Position numbers and translations under genes: made by a program. DNA of 64,000 bases from an uncultured Burkholderiales bacterium (GTDB lineage Bacteria > Pseudomonadota > Gammaproteobacteria > Burkholderiales > Burkholderiaceae_C): positions 15,526-79,525 of the forward strand of contig CALBSC010000094.1 in the NCBI GenBank assembly GCA_937927685.1, in the 5' to 3' direction. Below are positions 56,668-64,000 of the stretch, one piece after another. The notes below the pieces were generated by a model. It did no database searches and was not told the DNA's origin. It was given only the letters and a program-made list of their open reading frames with translations. Positions within the stretch are counted from its first letter, which is position 1. Each line of letters begins with the position of its first letter.

Positions 56668-57960
56668 TCAATCCATCAGCGAGGGCAGCCACAGGCTGAT
56701 GCCGGGAAACATCACCAGCAGCATCAGCATGAAGGCCATGATGGCGACAAACGGCCAGCAACCGCGGAAGATCTGTCCCAGGCTCACGCCGGGCAGCAGC
56801 GCGTTGAGCACAAAGAGGTTCATGCCCACCGGCGGCGAGATCAGACCGATCTGCACCACCATCACGATCAGGACGCCAAACCACACCGGGTCAAAGCCCA
56901 GCGCCAGCACGATGGGGAAAAACAGCGGGATGGTCAGCAGCACCATGGTGAGCTCTTCCATCACCGTGCCCAGCACGATATAGATCACCATCATGGCCAC
57001 CACCACCATGGTGGGGGACAGGCCAAGGTGGGTGATCCACTCCTTGAGGTCCATCGGCATGGTGGTGAAGTTCACGAAGTTGGCAAACACCGAGGCGGCA
57101 ATCAGCAGCGTGAACAGCATGGCTGTGGTGCGCGCCGACTCCACCAGGACCTCATAGAGCGACTTCAGGGTCAGGCGGCGGCGCGCCAGGGCAAAGAGGA
57201 ATGCGCCCGCGGCACCAATGCCGGCCCCTTCGGTGGCGGTGAAGATGCCACCGTAAATGCCGCCCAGCACAATCACCACCAGCAGGGCCACGCCCCAGAT
57301 GCCACGCAGGGCTTGCCAGCGTTCGGGCCAGGTGCTGCGTTTGCCGGCCGGCGCATGGTCGGGATCCAGGGAGGTCATCACCGAGATGCCCACCATCATC
57401 AGGGCGGCAGTGGCCAGGCCGGGAATGACGCCGGCCGCAAACAGCTTGCCGATGTGGGTCTCGGTGATGATGCCGTAAATCACCATGATGGTGGACGGCG
57501 GAATCATGATCCCGAGCGTGCCCCCCGCGGCCATCACGCCGGTGGACAGCGAGTCGCTGTAGCCCAGTTTTTTCATCGAGGGGTAGGCCACCTTGCTCAT
57601 GGTGGCGGCGGTGGCAATGGAGGAACCACAGATGGCGCCAAAGCCGGCACAGGCCGCCACCGTGGCGTGGGCCAGGCCCCCGCGCAGGTGACCAATGAAG
57701 GCATAGGCGGCCTGGAACAGTTCGTGCGCAAGTCCGGCACGGGCAACAAAATTGCCCATCAGGATGAAGAGTGGCACCACCGACAAGGTGTAGGCAAAAC
57801 CCGTCTCGTACACCACCTGGGCGGTGCTCGCCAGGGCAGGTTCCCAGCCGCGCACAAAGGTGATGCCCGCCAGGCCCACCACGCCCATGGAAATCGCCAG
57901 AGGCACACGCAATAGCGCCAGAACAAAAATGGCCGCAAAGCCCAACAGGGTTTCAATCAC
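56668..57960 (-). CDS. TRAP transporter large permease, DctM type
   Basis: Membrane subunit of 430 residues that transports organic acids with sodium. Start is GTG 57960, overlapping the dctQ stop as GTGA; a longer reading of the frame reaches back into dctQ and is rejected. Blocks: VPLFILMGNFVARAGLA, ATVAACAGFGAICGSSIATAATMSKVA, GTLGIMIPPSTIMVIYGI and WFGVLIVMVVQIGLISPPVGMNLFVLN. The usual organisation is dctP, dctQ, dctM, as here. The predicted substrate class is C4-dicarboxylate-like acids; no specific ligand is readable. Confidence 0.94.
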   Translation of the reverse strand: MIETLLGFAAIFVLALLRVPLAISMGVVGLAGITFVRGWEPALASTAQVVYETGFAYTLSVVPLFILMGNFVARAGLAHELFQAAYAFIGHLRGGLAHATVAACAGFGAICGSSIATAATMSKVAYPSMKKLGYSDSLSTGVMAAGGTLGIMIPPSTIMVIYGIITETHIGKLFAAGVIPGLATAALMMVGISVMTSLDPDHAPAGKRSTWPERWQALRGIWGVALLVVIVLGGIYGGIFTATEGAGIGAAGAFLFALARRRLTLKSLYEVLVESARTTAMLFTLLIAASVFANFVNFTTMPMDLKEWITHLGLSPTMVVVAMMVIYIVLGTVMEELTMVLLTIPLFFPIVLALGFDPVWFGVLIVMVVQIGLISPPVGMNLFVLNALLPGVSLGQIFRGCWPFVAIMAFMLMLLVMFPGISLWLPSLMD

Positions 57961-58469
57961 AGGGCGGCTCCTTCGCCTTCTTGCAGGGCCTGGGGGGGAC
58001 GAATCATCAAGGCCAGGTGCACCAGACCCGTGATGCCACACAACACACTCATGCCGTAGATGAACGGGGCTTTGGGAATGTGCAACTGCGCCGTCGTCTC
58101 GCCCGACTCGGTGAACTGCAGGCCGGTTTTCCACATCAGCACCATCAGGCCCAGCATGAGTCCCGCGCACAGCAGGTTCACCAGCACACCTTGCAAGCGC
58201 AGAAGCCAGTTGGGCCAGACGCTGTCGAGCGAATCAAACACCACGTGCTCACCGCGGCGGGACACCAGGGGCAGGGCGGCAAAGATGACGACCACCATCA
58301 ACAGTTCGGTCAGTTCCAGGGAGCCCGTGATGGAGCGGGACATCAGCTTGCGACCGCCTACATCAAAGAAGGTGAGCGTCATGATGGCAAACAAGGCCAC
58401 CGCACACAGCAGGCTGCAGAGTTTTTCAAGCAGGGTGTTCAAGAGCAGGCCTTTCGATCCTGTGTCCAT
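57957..58469 (-). CDS. TRAP transporter small permease, DctQ type
   Basis: Four-span membrane subunit of 170 residues. Hydrophobic segments are near 15-35, 55-75, 92-115 and 135-155, with GSLELTELLMVVVIFAALPLVSRRGEHV as the characteristic DctQ block. It is coupled to dctM by GTGA overlap. A terminator hairpin separates it from dctP upstream, so receptor mRNA is probably made in excess of permease mRNA. Confidence 0.92.
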   Translation of the reverse strand: MDTGSKGLLLNTLLEKLCSLLCAVALFAIMTLTFFDVGGRKLMSRSITGSLELTELLMVVVIFAALPLVSRRGEHVVFDSLDSVWPNWLLRLQGVLVNLLCAGLMLGLMVLMWKTGLQFTESGETTAQLHIPKAPFIYGMSVLCGITGLVHLALMIRPPQALQEGEGAAL

Positions 58470-58552
58470 GAGGGTGCCGGAGGAGTAGGGAGGGCAGGGG
58501 ACGATACGGGTTCAGCGATGGGGCAGAACTATACGCCGGTGCGGGGCAAACA

Positions 58553-58574
58553 AAACGGCCTCAAGAGGCCGTTG
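58553..58574 (-). terminator. Intercistronic terminator between dctP and dctQ
   Basis: On the minus strand, AACGGCCTC and GAGGCCGTT form a 9-bp stem with a two-base loop, followed by TTTTGTTTG. It lies 20 bases after the dctP stop and 84 bases before dctQ. Partial termination here would give more receptor than permease. Confidence 0.72.
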
Positions 58575-58593
58575 TGTCGGGAAGCGCCTTCGC

Positions 58594-59604
58594 TTATTTT
58601 TCCAGCTTGGCAATTTCAGCGCGGAAGTCGGCCAGTACCTTGGCGGCGTTCTTCAGGCCTTTGGCTTCGGCGTCTTTGACCCACTTGGCTTCCAGGGGGG
58701 CGGTCTTGGCCTTGACGTCGGCCACAAACTTGGCGTCGGCCTTGGTGACCACCACGTTGTTGGCCTGCATCAGGGCGTAGGCACGGCGGTCCACGTTGTC
58801 CCAACCGCGGCCGAACAGGCGCGCCACGAACTCACCCGAGACGGAGTCGATGACTTTTTTCTCTTCCGGGCCCAGCTTGTCGTACTTGGCCGGGTTCATC
58901 ATGAAGACGAAACTGGTGTTGTACAAGCCGCCGGGGAAGGTGGTGGCGTGGCGGATGATCTTGTCGATCTTGAACGACTCGGTGGATTCGGCGGGGAACA
59001 GCGTGCCGTCCATCACGCCGCCAGAGAGCAGTTCATAGGAGTCGGGCGCGGGCTTGAGCGTGACGTTCATGTTCAGGCTCTTGGAGATTTCGTTCACCAT
59101 GCCACCGCCCACGCGGAACTTCAGGCTCGCCAGGTCGTCCACCTTGGTGATGGCTTGCTTGGTGTTGAAAATGATGCCGGGCCCGTGGGTGAAAAAGGAC
59201 AGCACCTTCACCCCCTGGTGCTCGGCGGTGAATTCTGGGTTCTTGGAGGCAATGCGGTTGTAGGCCACCGACAGCGTTTCGGCGCTGTTGCCCAGGAAGG
59301 GCAGTTCGGTCATCTGGGTCAGCACAAAGCGACCGGGGGTGTAGCCGTGCACGGTGAAGGACAGGTCGAGCACGCCGCTCTTGATGGCGTCATAGGTACC
59401 CGGCGCGGCGGTGGGGGCGCGGGGCAGGATGTTGCACTTGACCTTGCCATTGGAGCGCTGTTCCACGGTTTCGCACCACTCCTTCTGGGCCAGCGACAGG
59501 GTGTGGGTGGGGCCGACCCAGCTGGAGGCGGTGAGGATGGTTTGGGCTTGGGCAGAAACGCCCAAGAGGGCAGATGTAGCCAGGGCAAAGGCGAAACGTT
59601 TCAT
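58594..59604 (-). CDS. TRAP transporter solute receptor, DctP type
   Basis: Periplasmic receptor of 336 residues. The signal peptide is MKRFAFALATSALLGVSAQAQ. The mature part has the DctP layout, including KFRVGGGMVNEI with the conserved Arg that binds a carboxylate, and a long helix near the C-terminus. ATG 59604 was chosen because it begins the signal peptide; the longer frame upstream has no support. It is the first gene of a dctP-dctQ-dctM unit and reads away from etfB across a 305-bp regulatory gap. Confidence 0.93.
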   Translation of the reverse strand: MKRFAFALATSALLGVSAQAQTILTASSWVGPTHTLSLAQKEWCETVEQRSNGKVKCNILPRAPTAAPGTYDAIKSGVLDLSFTVHGYTPGRFVLTQMTELPFLGNSAETLSVAYNRIASKNPEFTAEHQGVKVLSFFTHGPGIIFNTKQAITKVDDLASLKFRVGGGMVNEISKSLNMNVTLKPAPDSYELLSGGVMDGTLFPAESTESFKIDKIIRHATTFPGGLYNTSFVFMMNPAKYDKLGPEEKKVIDSVSGEFVARLFGRGWDNVDRRAYALMQANNVVVTKADAKFVADVKAKTAPLEAKWVKDAEAKGLKNAAKVLADFRAEIAKLEK

Positions 59605-59679
59605 GGGAACTCCGAACTGAGACAGAACAAGACTGTAACCCGCGGGATCCCTGGGGTCTCTCATGGGTTACCCGAATTA

Positions 59680-59693
59680 ACCGACTGGTCGGT
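59680..59693. promoter_or_regulatory. Inverted repeat, probable TetR-type operator between dctP and etfB
   Basis: ACCGAC and GTCGGT flank two bases (TG). Such dyads are common operators of TetR-family regulators of acyl-CoA metabolism in proteobacteria. It is 76 bases from the dctP start and 217 from the etfB start, so either unit may be controlled. GTAACCC (59635-59641) and GGGTTAC (59665-59671) form a second, wider inverted repeat nearby. Confidence 0.5.
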
Positions 59694-59909
59694 CTGTTAA
59701 TCTGGAGCCCATGGCACACCAGCGGGCAGTCAAGCGCCTGAGGGAAGCCTGGTAGCAGGGCTTTTGCGTGCGTGACCGGGCACGAAGCACATTAAGATGC
59801 GATGTTTGGGTTGCGTTGGCCTCGCCGAGTCGGGGCAACAGCAAATCCCCTACAATTGACGTTTACGTAAACGTCAATCGACAATTTTTGATAACTCTGG
59901 AGCAAACCC
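59694..59909. promoter_or_regulatory. etfBA promoter region
   Basis: Part of the 305-bp gap between dctP and etfB. A likely promoter has TTGACG at 59856-59861 as -35 and GACAAT at 59880-59885 as -10, an 18-base spacing, with a palindrome across it (separate entry). CTGGAG at 59897-59902 is the ribosome site for etfB. The stretch 59705-59850 holds nothing else I recognise. Confidence 0.5.
59855..59878. promoter_or_regulatory. 24-bp perfect palindrome overlapping the etfBA promoter
   Basis: Half-site ATTGACGTTTAC followed directly by its reverse complement, without mismatch. It starts at the -35 box and fills the spacer before the -10, the position typical for MerR-family activators. From memory, similar palindromes are described for LiuR, a MerR regulator of branched-chain amino acid breakdown and etf genes in proteobacteria. 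This identity is inference; no regulator gene is adjacent. Confidence 0.65.
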
Positions 59910-60659
59910 ATGAAGGTCTTGGTACCTGTCAAGCGCGTGGTGGACTACAACGTCAAGGTCCGCGTGAAGTCGGACAACACGGGGGTGGACATCGCCAACG
60001 TGAAGATGAGCATGAATCCCTTTGACGAAATTGCCGTGGAAGAGGCTGTGCGTTTGAAAGAGAAGGGCGCCGCCACCGAGGTGATCGCCGTGTCCTGTGG
60101 CGTGACCGCCTGCCAGGAAACCTTGCGCACCGCCATGGCCATTGGCGCCGACCGCGCCATCCTGGTGGAGACCAACGAAGAACTCCAGCCCCTGGCCGTG
60201 GCCAAATTGCTCAAGGCCCTGGTGGACAAGGAGCAACCGGGTCTGGTCATCCTGGGCAAGCAGGCCATTGATGACGACTGCAACCAGACGGGTCAGATGC
60301 TGGCCGCGCTGGCCGACCTGCCGCAAGCCACGTTTGCCTCCAAGGTGGAAGTCGCCGACGGCAAGGCCCGCGTCACCCGCGAGGTGGATGGCGGCCTGGA
60401 AACCCTCTCCATGAGCCTGCCGGCCATCGTCACCACCGACTTGCGACTCAACGAGCCGCGCTATGTGACGCTGCCCAACATCATGAAGGCCAAGAAGAAA
60501 CAGCTCGACGTGGTCAAGCCGGAAGACCTGGGCGTGGACGTGACGCCCCGCATCAAGACCCTCAAAGTGACCGAGCCACCCAAGCGCAGTGCCGGTATCA
60601 AGGTGCCCGATGTGGCCACCCTGGTGGACAAACTCAAGAACGTGGCCAAGGTCATCTGA
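59910..60659 (+). CDS. etfB: Electron transfer flavoprotein, beta subunit
   Basis: Binds AMP and, with EtfA, carries electrons from acyl-CoA dehydrogenases to ETF-ubiquinone oxidoreductase. It has 249 residues. [23 protein letters not shown] is the family start, and the ETF beta signature ([11 protein letters not shown] with [17 protein letters not shown] [13 protein letters not shown]) and the AMP-binding loop are present. A CTGGAG site precedes ATG 59910. etfA follows after 32 bp. The ETF type is group I, housekeeping, linked to fatty acid and branched-chain acid oxidation. Confidence 0.96.
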   Translation: MKVLVPVKRVVDYNVKVRVKSDNTGVDIANVKMSMNPFDEIAVEEAVRLKEKGAATEVIAVSCGVTACQETLRTAMAIGADRAILVETNEELQPLAVAKLLKALVDKEQPGLVILGKQAIDDDCNQTGQMLAALADLPQATFASKVEVADGKARVTREVDGGLETLSMSLPAIVTTDLRLNEPRYVTLPNIMKAKKKQLDVVKPEDLGVDVTPRIKTLKVTEPPKRSAGIKVPDVATLVDKLKNVAKVI

Positions 60660-60691
60660 GCGTCCCAAACCCGATTTAGAAAGACATTGTC

Positions 60692-61624
60692 ATGAGCATC
60701 CTGGTTATTGCAGAACACGACAACGCGTCCCTGAAGGGCGCCACGCTCAACACCGTCACCGCGGCCTTGGCCTGCGGGGGTGAGGTGCACGTGCTGGTGG
60801 CGGGCCACAATGCCGCAGCAGCGGCGCAAGCGGCGGCCCAAGTCGCCGGTGTGGCCAAAGTGCTGCACGCCGATTCCGCCGCCCTGGCCCACCACCTGGC
60901 CGAAAACGTCGCCGCCCAAGTGCTGGCCGTGGCCAGCGGCTACACCCACATCCTGTTTGCCGCCACCGCTGGTGGCAAAAACGTGGCCCCCCGTGTGGCG
61001 GCCAAACTCGATGTGGCGCAAATCAGCGACATCACCAAGGTCGAGAGCGCTGACACCTTCGAGCGCCCCATCTACGCCGGCAACGCCATGGCCACGGTGC
61101 AGTCCACCGACGCGGTCAAGGTGATCACCGTGCGCACCACCGGCTTTGATGCCGCGGCGGCCACCGGTGGCAGCGCGGCTGTGGAAACCCTCTCGGCCGC
61201 CGCTGACGCGGGCAAGTCGCACTTCGAGGGCAGCGAGATCGCCAAGAACGACCGCCCTGAACTCACCGCCGCCAAGATCATCGTGTCCGGCGGTCGTGCC
61301 CTGGGCAGTTCGGAGAAGTTCGGCGAAGTCATGACGCCGCTGGCCGACAAGCTGGGCGCCGCCATTGGCGCCAGCCGTGCCGCCGTGGACGCAGGCTACG
61401 CCGCCAACGACCTGCAAGTGGGCCAGACCGGCAAGATCGTGGCCCCCCAGTTGTACGTGGCCTGCGGCATCAGCGGCGCCATCCAGCACCTGGCCGGCAT
61501 GAAGGACTCCAAGGTGATCGTCGCGATCAACAAGGACCCCGAAGCCCCGATCTTCAGCGTCGCAGACTTTGGCCTGGAGGCCGATCTGTTTGCCGCTGTG
61601 CCGGAGCTGACCCAGGCGCTCTGA
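60692..61624 (+). CDS. etfA: Electron transfer flavoprotein, alpha subunit
   Basis: FAD-binding subunit of ETF, 310 residues. The N-terminal domain begins [20 protein letters not shown]. The C-terminal FAD domain has [53 protein letters not shown] and [15 protein letters not shown], with Arg and Ser residues that contact the FAD. It is closed by a strong terminator before the acyl-CoA dehydrogenase gene. Together with EtfB it serves the dehydrogenase downstream and probably several others in the cell. Confidence 0.96.
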   Translation: MSILVIAEHDNASLKGATLNTVTAALACGGEVHVLVAGHNAAAAAQAAAQVAGVAKVLHADSAALAHHLAENVAAQVLAVASGYTHILFAATAGGKNVAPRVAAKLDVAQISDITKVESADTFERPIYAGNAMATVQSTDAVKVITVRTTGFDAAAATGGSAAVETLSAAADAGKSHFEGSEIAKNDRPELTAAKIIVSGGRALGSSEKFGEVMTPLADKLGAAIGASRAAVDAGYAANDLQVGQTGKIVAPQLYVACGISGAIQHLAGMKDSKVIVAINKDPEAPIFSVADFGLEADLFAAVPELTQAL

Positions 61625-61643
61625 GCGCCGGCCGCTTCCCTTC

Positions 61644-61669
61644 AAGGTCTCCCCATGGAGACCTTTTTT
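61644..61669 (+). terminator. Rho-independent terminator after etfA
   Basis: AAGGTCTCC (61644-61652), loop CCAT, GGAGACCTT (61657-61665) then TTTT. It lies 19 bases after the etfA stop and 31 bases before the next gene, so the acyl-CoA dehydrogenase gene gets only readthrough, or its own promoter within a very short space. Confidence 0.88.
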
Positions 61670-61700
61670 GTACCTGCATCCTGCCTTACCGGAGACTTTC

Positions 61701-63491
61701 ATGAGCTACACCGCCCCCGTCAAGGATTACCTCTTCAACCTGCAGCACATTGCCGGTCTCGAGCAGATTGCCCGGATCCCGGGCTTTGAAGATGCGGGCA
61801 TGGAAACCGCGCAGGCGGTGATCGAGGAATGCGCCCGCTTCAACCAGGAAGTCACCGCGCCCCTGAACTGGGAAGGTGACCTCAAGCCCTCCAGCTGGAA
61901 GGACGGCATCGTCACCACCACGCCGGGTTTCAAGGAAGCGTACCGGCAGTACCGTGAAGCGGGCTGGCAGGGGCTGCAGCACCCGTCCGACTTTGGCGGG
62001 CAAAACCTGCCCAAGGCCATTGGCGCGGCCTGCGTGGAAATTCTCAACGCCGCCAACCTGAGCTTCGCGCTGTGCCCCTTGCTCACCGACGGTGCCATCG
62101 AAGCCTTGCTCACTGCGGCCAGCGATGAACTCAAGGCCACTTACCTGGACAAGCTCATCAGCGGCGAGTGGACGGGCACGATGAACCTGACCGAACCGCA
62201 AGCCGGCTCGGACCTGGCGGCGGTGCGCACGCGCGCCGAGCCGCAGGCCGATGGCACCTACAAGGTGTTCGGCACCAAGATCTACATCACCTACGGTGAG
62301 CACGACATGGCCGACAACATCGTCCATCTGGTGCTGGCCCGTGTGCAAGGTGCGCCCGAGGGCGTGAAGGGCATCAGCCTGTTTGTGGTGCCCAAGTTCC
62401 TGGTCAATGCCGACGGATCGCTGGGAGCGCGTAACGATGTGCATTGCGTGAGCATCGAACACAAGATGGGCATCAAGGCCAGTCCCACCGCCGTGCTGCA
62501 GTACGGCGACCACGGCGGCGCCGTGGGCTATCTGGTGGGCCAGGAAAACCGTGGCCTGGAGTACATGTTCATCATGATGAACGCCGCCCGCTATGCCGTG
62601 GGGGTGCAAGGCATTGCGGTGGCCGACCGCGCCTACCAACGTGCGGTGCAATACGCCCGCGACCGCGTGCAGTCCCGCCCGGTGGACGGCTCGGTCAAGG
62701 GTGCTGCGCCCATCATCCACCACCCCGATGTGCGCCGCATGCTCATGACCATGCGCGCCACCACCGAAGGCTGTCGCGCCATGGCCAGCGCGGCTGCTGC
62801 GGCCTATGACGCCGCCCACAACCACCCGGACGCCGACACCCGCAAGCAGAACCAGGCCTTCTACGAATTCCTGGTGCCACTGGTCAAGGGCTTCAGCACC
62901 GAGATGAGCCTGGAGGTCACGTCACTCGGCGTGCAGGTCCACGGCGGCATGGGCTTCATCGAGGAGACCGGTGCGGCACAACACTACCGCGACGCCAAGA
63001 TCCTCACCATCTACGAAGGCACCACCGCCATCCAGGCCAACGACCTGGTGGGTCGCAAGACCGGTCGTGATGGCGGGCAGACGGCGCTGGCCATTGCGAA
63101 GCAAATCGCGGCCACCGAAGCACAACTCGCGCAGCGCGACCACGCAGCGGCCCAGTCCATGGCCAAGCGCCTCAAGGCGGCACGCGAGGCGTTCGAGCAG
63201 GTGGTGGCCTTCATCGCGGGCAATGCGTCCTCCAACCCGAATGTGGCGTTTGCGGGCAGCGTGCCCTACCTGATGCTGAGCGGCAACCTGATGTCGGGCT
63301 GGCAACTCGGCCGCTCGCTGCTCGCCGCACTCGATGAACTGGCCCAGGGCCGCGACGCCGAATTCATGAAAGCGAAGATCAGCACGGCACACGTGTATGC
63401 CGAGCATATCCTCACCAAAGTGCCGGGCCTTCGCGACAGCATCCTGACCGGTGGCGACAGTGTGATCGACATGGCCCTTGAGGCCTATTGA
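61701..63491 (+). CDS. Acyl-CoA dehydrogenase, long form (DmdC/AcdA-like)
   Basis: FAD enzyme of 596 residues that introduces a double bond in an acyl-CoA and passes electrons to EtfAB next door. SYTAPVKDYLFNLQHIAGL is the N-terminal extension of the long bacterial subfamily, which includes 3-methylmercaptopropionyl-CoA dehydrogenase (DmdC). MNLTEPQAGSDLAAVRTRA binds FAD, and KILTIYEGTTAIQANDLVGRK contains the catalytic Glu. A C-terminal helical domain (about 470-596) is specific to this subfamily. The chain-length preference is unknown. ATG 61701 has GGAGAC 7 bases ahead. Confidence 0.92.
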   Translation: MSYTAPVKDYLFNLQHIAGLEQIARIPGFEDAGMETAQAVIEECARFNQEVTAPLNWEGDLKPSSWKDGIVTTTPGFKEAYRQYREAGWQGLQHPSDFGGQNLPKAIGAACVEILNAANLSFALCPLLTDGAIEALLTAASDELKATYLDKLISGEWTGTMNLTEPQAGSDLAAVRTRAEPQADGTYKVFGTKIYITYGEHDMADNIVHLVLARVQGAPEGVKGISLFVVPKFLVNADGSLGARNDVHCVSIEHKMGIKASPTAVLQYGDHGGAVGYLVGQENRGLEYMFIMMNAARYAVGVQGIAVADRAYQRAVQYARDRVQSRPVDGSVKGAAPIIHHPDVRRMLMTMRATTEGCRAMASAAAAAYDAAHNHPDADTRKQNQAFYEFLVPLVKGFSTEMSLEVTSLGVQVHGGMGFIEETGAAQHYRDAKILTIYEGTTAIQANDLVGRKTGRDGGQTALAIAKQIAATEAQLAQRDHAAAQSMAKRLKAAREAFEQVVAFIAGNASSNPNVAFAGSVPYLMLSGNLMSGWQLGRSLLAALDELAQGRDAEFMKAKISTAHVYAEHILTKVPGLRDSILTGGDSVIDMALEAY

Positions 63492-63507
63492 AACCCAGGT
63501 GCACCAC

Positions 63508-64000
63508 ATGTCACGTTTGCCCGAAGCTTTGCGCCGTGTGCGCTTCCCGGTGATCGGCTCGCCGCTGTTCATCATCAGCAACCCCACCCTCGTGATCGAG
63601 CAGTGCAAGGCCGGCATCGTGGGCTCCATGCCCGCGCTCAACGCACGTCCGGCCTCGCAACTCGATGAATGGCTGGCAGAAATCACCGAGACGCTGGCGG
63701 CCCATGACCGTGCCCACCCCGACAACCCCAGCGCTCCCTTTGCCATCAACCAGATCGTCCACAAGAGCAACGACCGGCTGGAGCACGATGTCGAGTTGTG
63801 CGCCAAATACAAGGTGCCTCTCGTCATCACCTCGCTGGGTGCGCGTGAAGACGTGAACCAGGCGGTGCATGCCTGGGGCGGCGTGGTGTTGCACGACATC
63901 ATCAACAACCGCTTTGCGCACAAGGCGATCGAAAAGGGCGCGGACGGCCTGATCGCCGTGGCCGCGGGGGCCGGTGGCCACGCGGGCGTCAAGAGCCCGT
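63508..64000 (+). CDS. Nitronate monooxygenase-like flavin enzyme, N-terminal part
   Basis: The first 164 residues of an FMN enzyme of the nitronate monooxygenase / 2-nitropropane dioxygenase family; the gene continues beyond the window. MSRLPEALRRVRFPVIGSPLFIISNPTLVIEQCKAGIVGSMPALNARP is the usual start, and GVVLHDIINNRFAHKAIEKGADGLIAVAAGAGGHAG is the FMN/phosphate-binding region with the His at the GGHAG block. It may act as a quinone reductase or an enoyl-CoA-related enzyme. It starts 16 bp after the acyl-CoA dehydrogenase, so it is likely co-transcribed. Confidence 0.88.
   Translation, partial: MSRLPEALRRVRFPVIGSPLFIISNPTLVIEQCKAGIVGSMPALNARPASQLDEWLAEITETLAAHDRAHPDNPSAPFAINQIVHKSNDRLEHDVELCAKYKVPLVITSLGAREDVNQAVHAWGGVVLHDIINNRFAHKAIEKGADGLIAVAAGAGGHAGVKSP

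Overview
The window is a stretch of ordinary, densely packed bacterial chromosome with high GC. It carries 55 protein genes (two cut by the window ends) and one tRNA. Gene content points to a betaproteobacterium of the order Burkholderiales, most likely Comamonadaceae: three solute receptors of the Bug (tripartite tricarboxylate) family, two TRAP transporter clusters, a malonyl-CoA synthetase next to Bug receptors, recCBD in that order, a Cys-rich CWC mini-protein and periplasmic class I cytochromes c. This placement is inference from family content; no 16S rRNA or other phylogenetic marker is present. No phage, transposon, CRISPR array or integrase was seen.

Layout. 1-1902: end of leuC, then leuD and leuB (leucine synthesis). 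2022-3470: aldehyde dehydrogenase. 3570-13130: an oligopeptide-type ABC transporter, an M81 metallopeptidase and two amidase-signature enzymes, tightly packed; followed by panC. 14071-14809: a small Cys-rich CWC protein and a VOC-fold protein, divergent. 15107-17829: a two-subunit, Tat-exported molybdenum hydroxylase of the isoquinoline 1-oxidoreductase type. 18036-19874: TRAP permease pair without a receptor. 20033-27984: glutathione transferase, two ketopantoate-reductase-like genes, hemerythrin, two exporters or permeases, a Bug receptor, a lipoprotein-like methyltransferase and a small lipoprotein. 28046-37424: recC-recB-recD. 37574-40008: exported metallo-beta-lactamase-fold hydrolase, cupin, tRNA-Leu(UAA) and a hypothetical gene. 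40136-46871: class I fumarase, acetyl-CoA synthetase, cytochrome c, dihydroxyacid dehydratase and lgt. 47001-51522: Bug receptor, malonyl-CoA synthetase, Bug receptor and TauD/TfdA dioxygenase. 51789-53149: cytochrome c coupled to a membrane-cupredoxin fusion. 53157-56582: mltB, histone-deacetylase-like hydrolase and MscS channel. 56668-59604: complete TRAP transporter. 59910-64000: etfB, etfA, acyl-CoA dehydrogenase and the start of a nitronate monooxygenase-like gene.

How the genes work together. ilvD, leuCDB, panC and perhaps a ketopantoate reductase serve branched-chain amino acid and pantothenate synthesis. The ABC-M81-amidase block looks like an uptake and hydrolysis route for amide or peptide compounds. 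The etf/acyl-CoA dehydrogenase block feeds electrons from acyl-CoA oxidation to the quinone pool. Acs and the MatB-like enzyme activate acetate and (probably) malonate. The many receptors and permeases fit a scavenger of small organic acids and peptides.

The best leads for something new are: the ABC-M81-two-amidase operon; the cytochrome c/membrane-cupredoxin pair; a perfect 24-bp palindrome in front of etfBA and a perfect 14-bp palindrome in front of the molybdenum hydroxylase; and a methyltransferase-fold protein with a lipoprotein signal. I found no clear, complete, wholly new system. Long open frames antisense to real genes are common here because of the GC bias and were left out.
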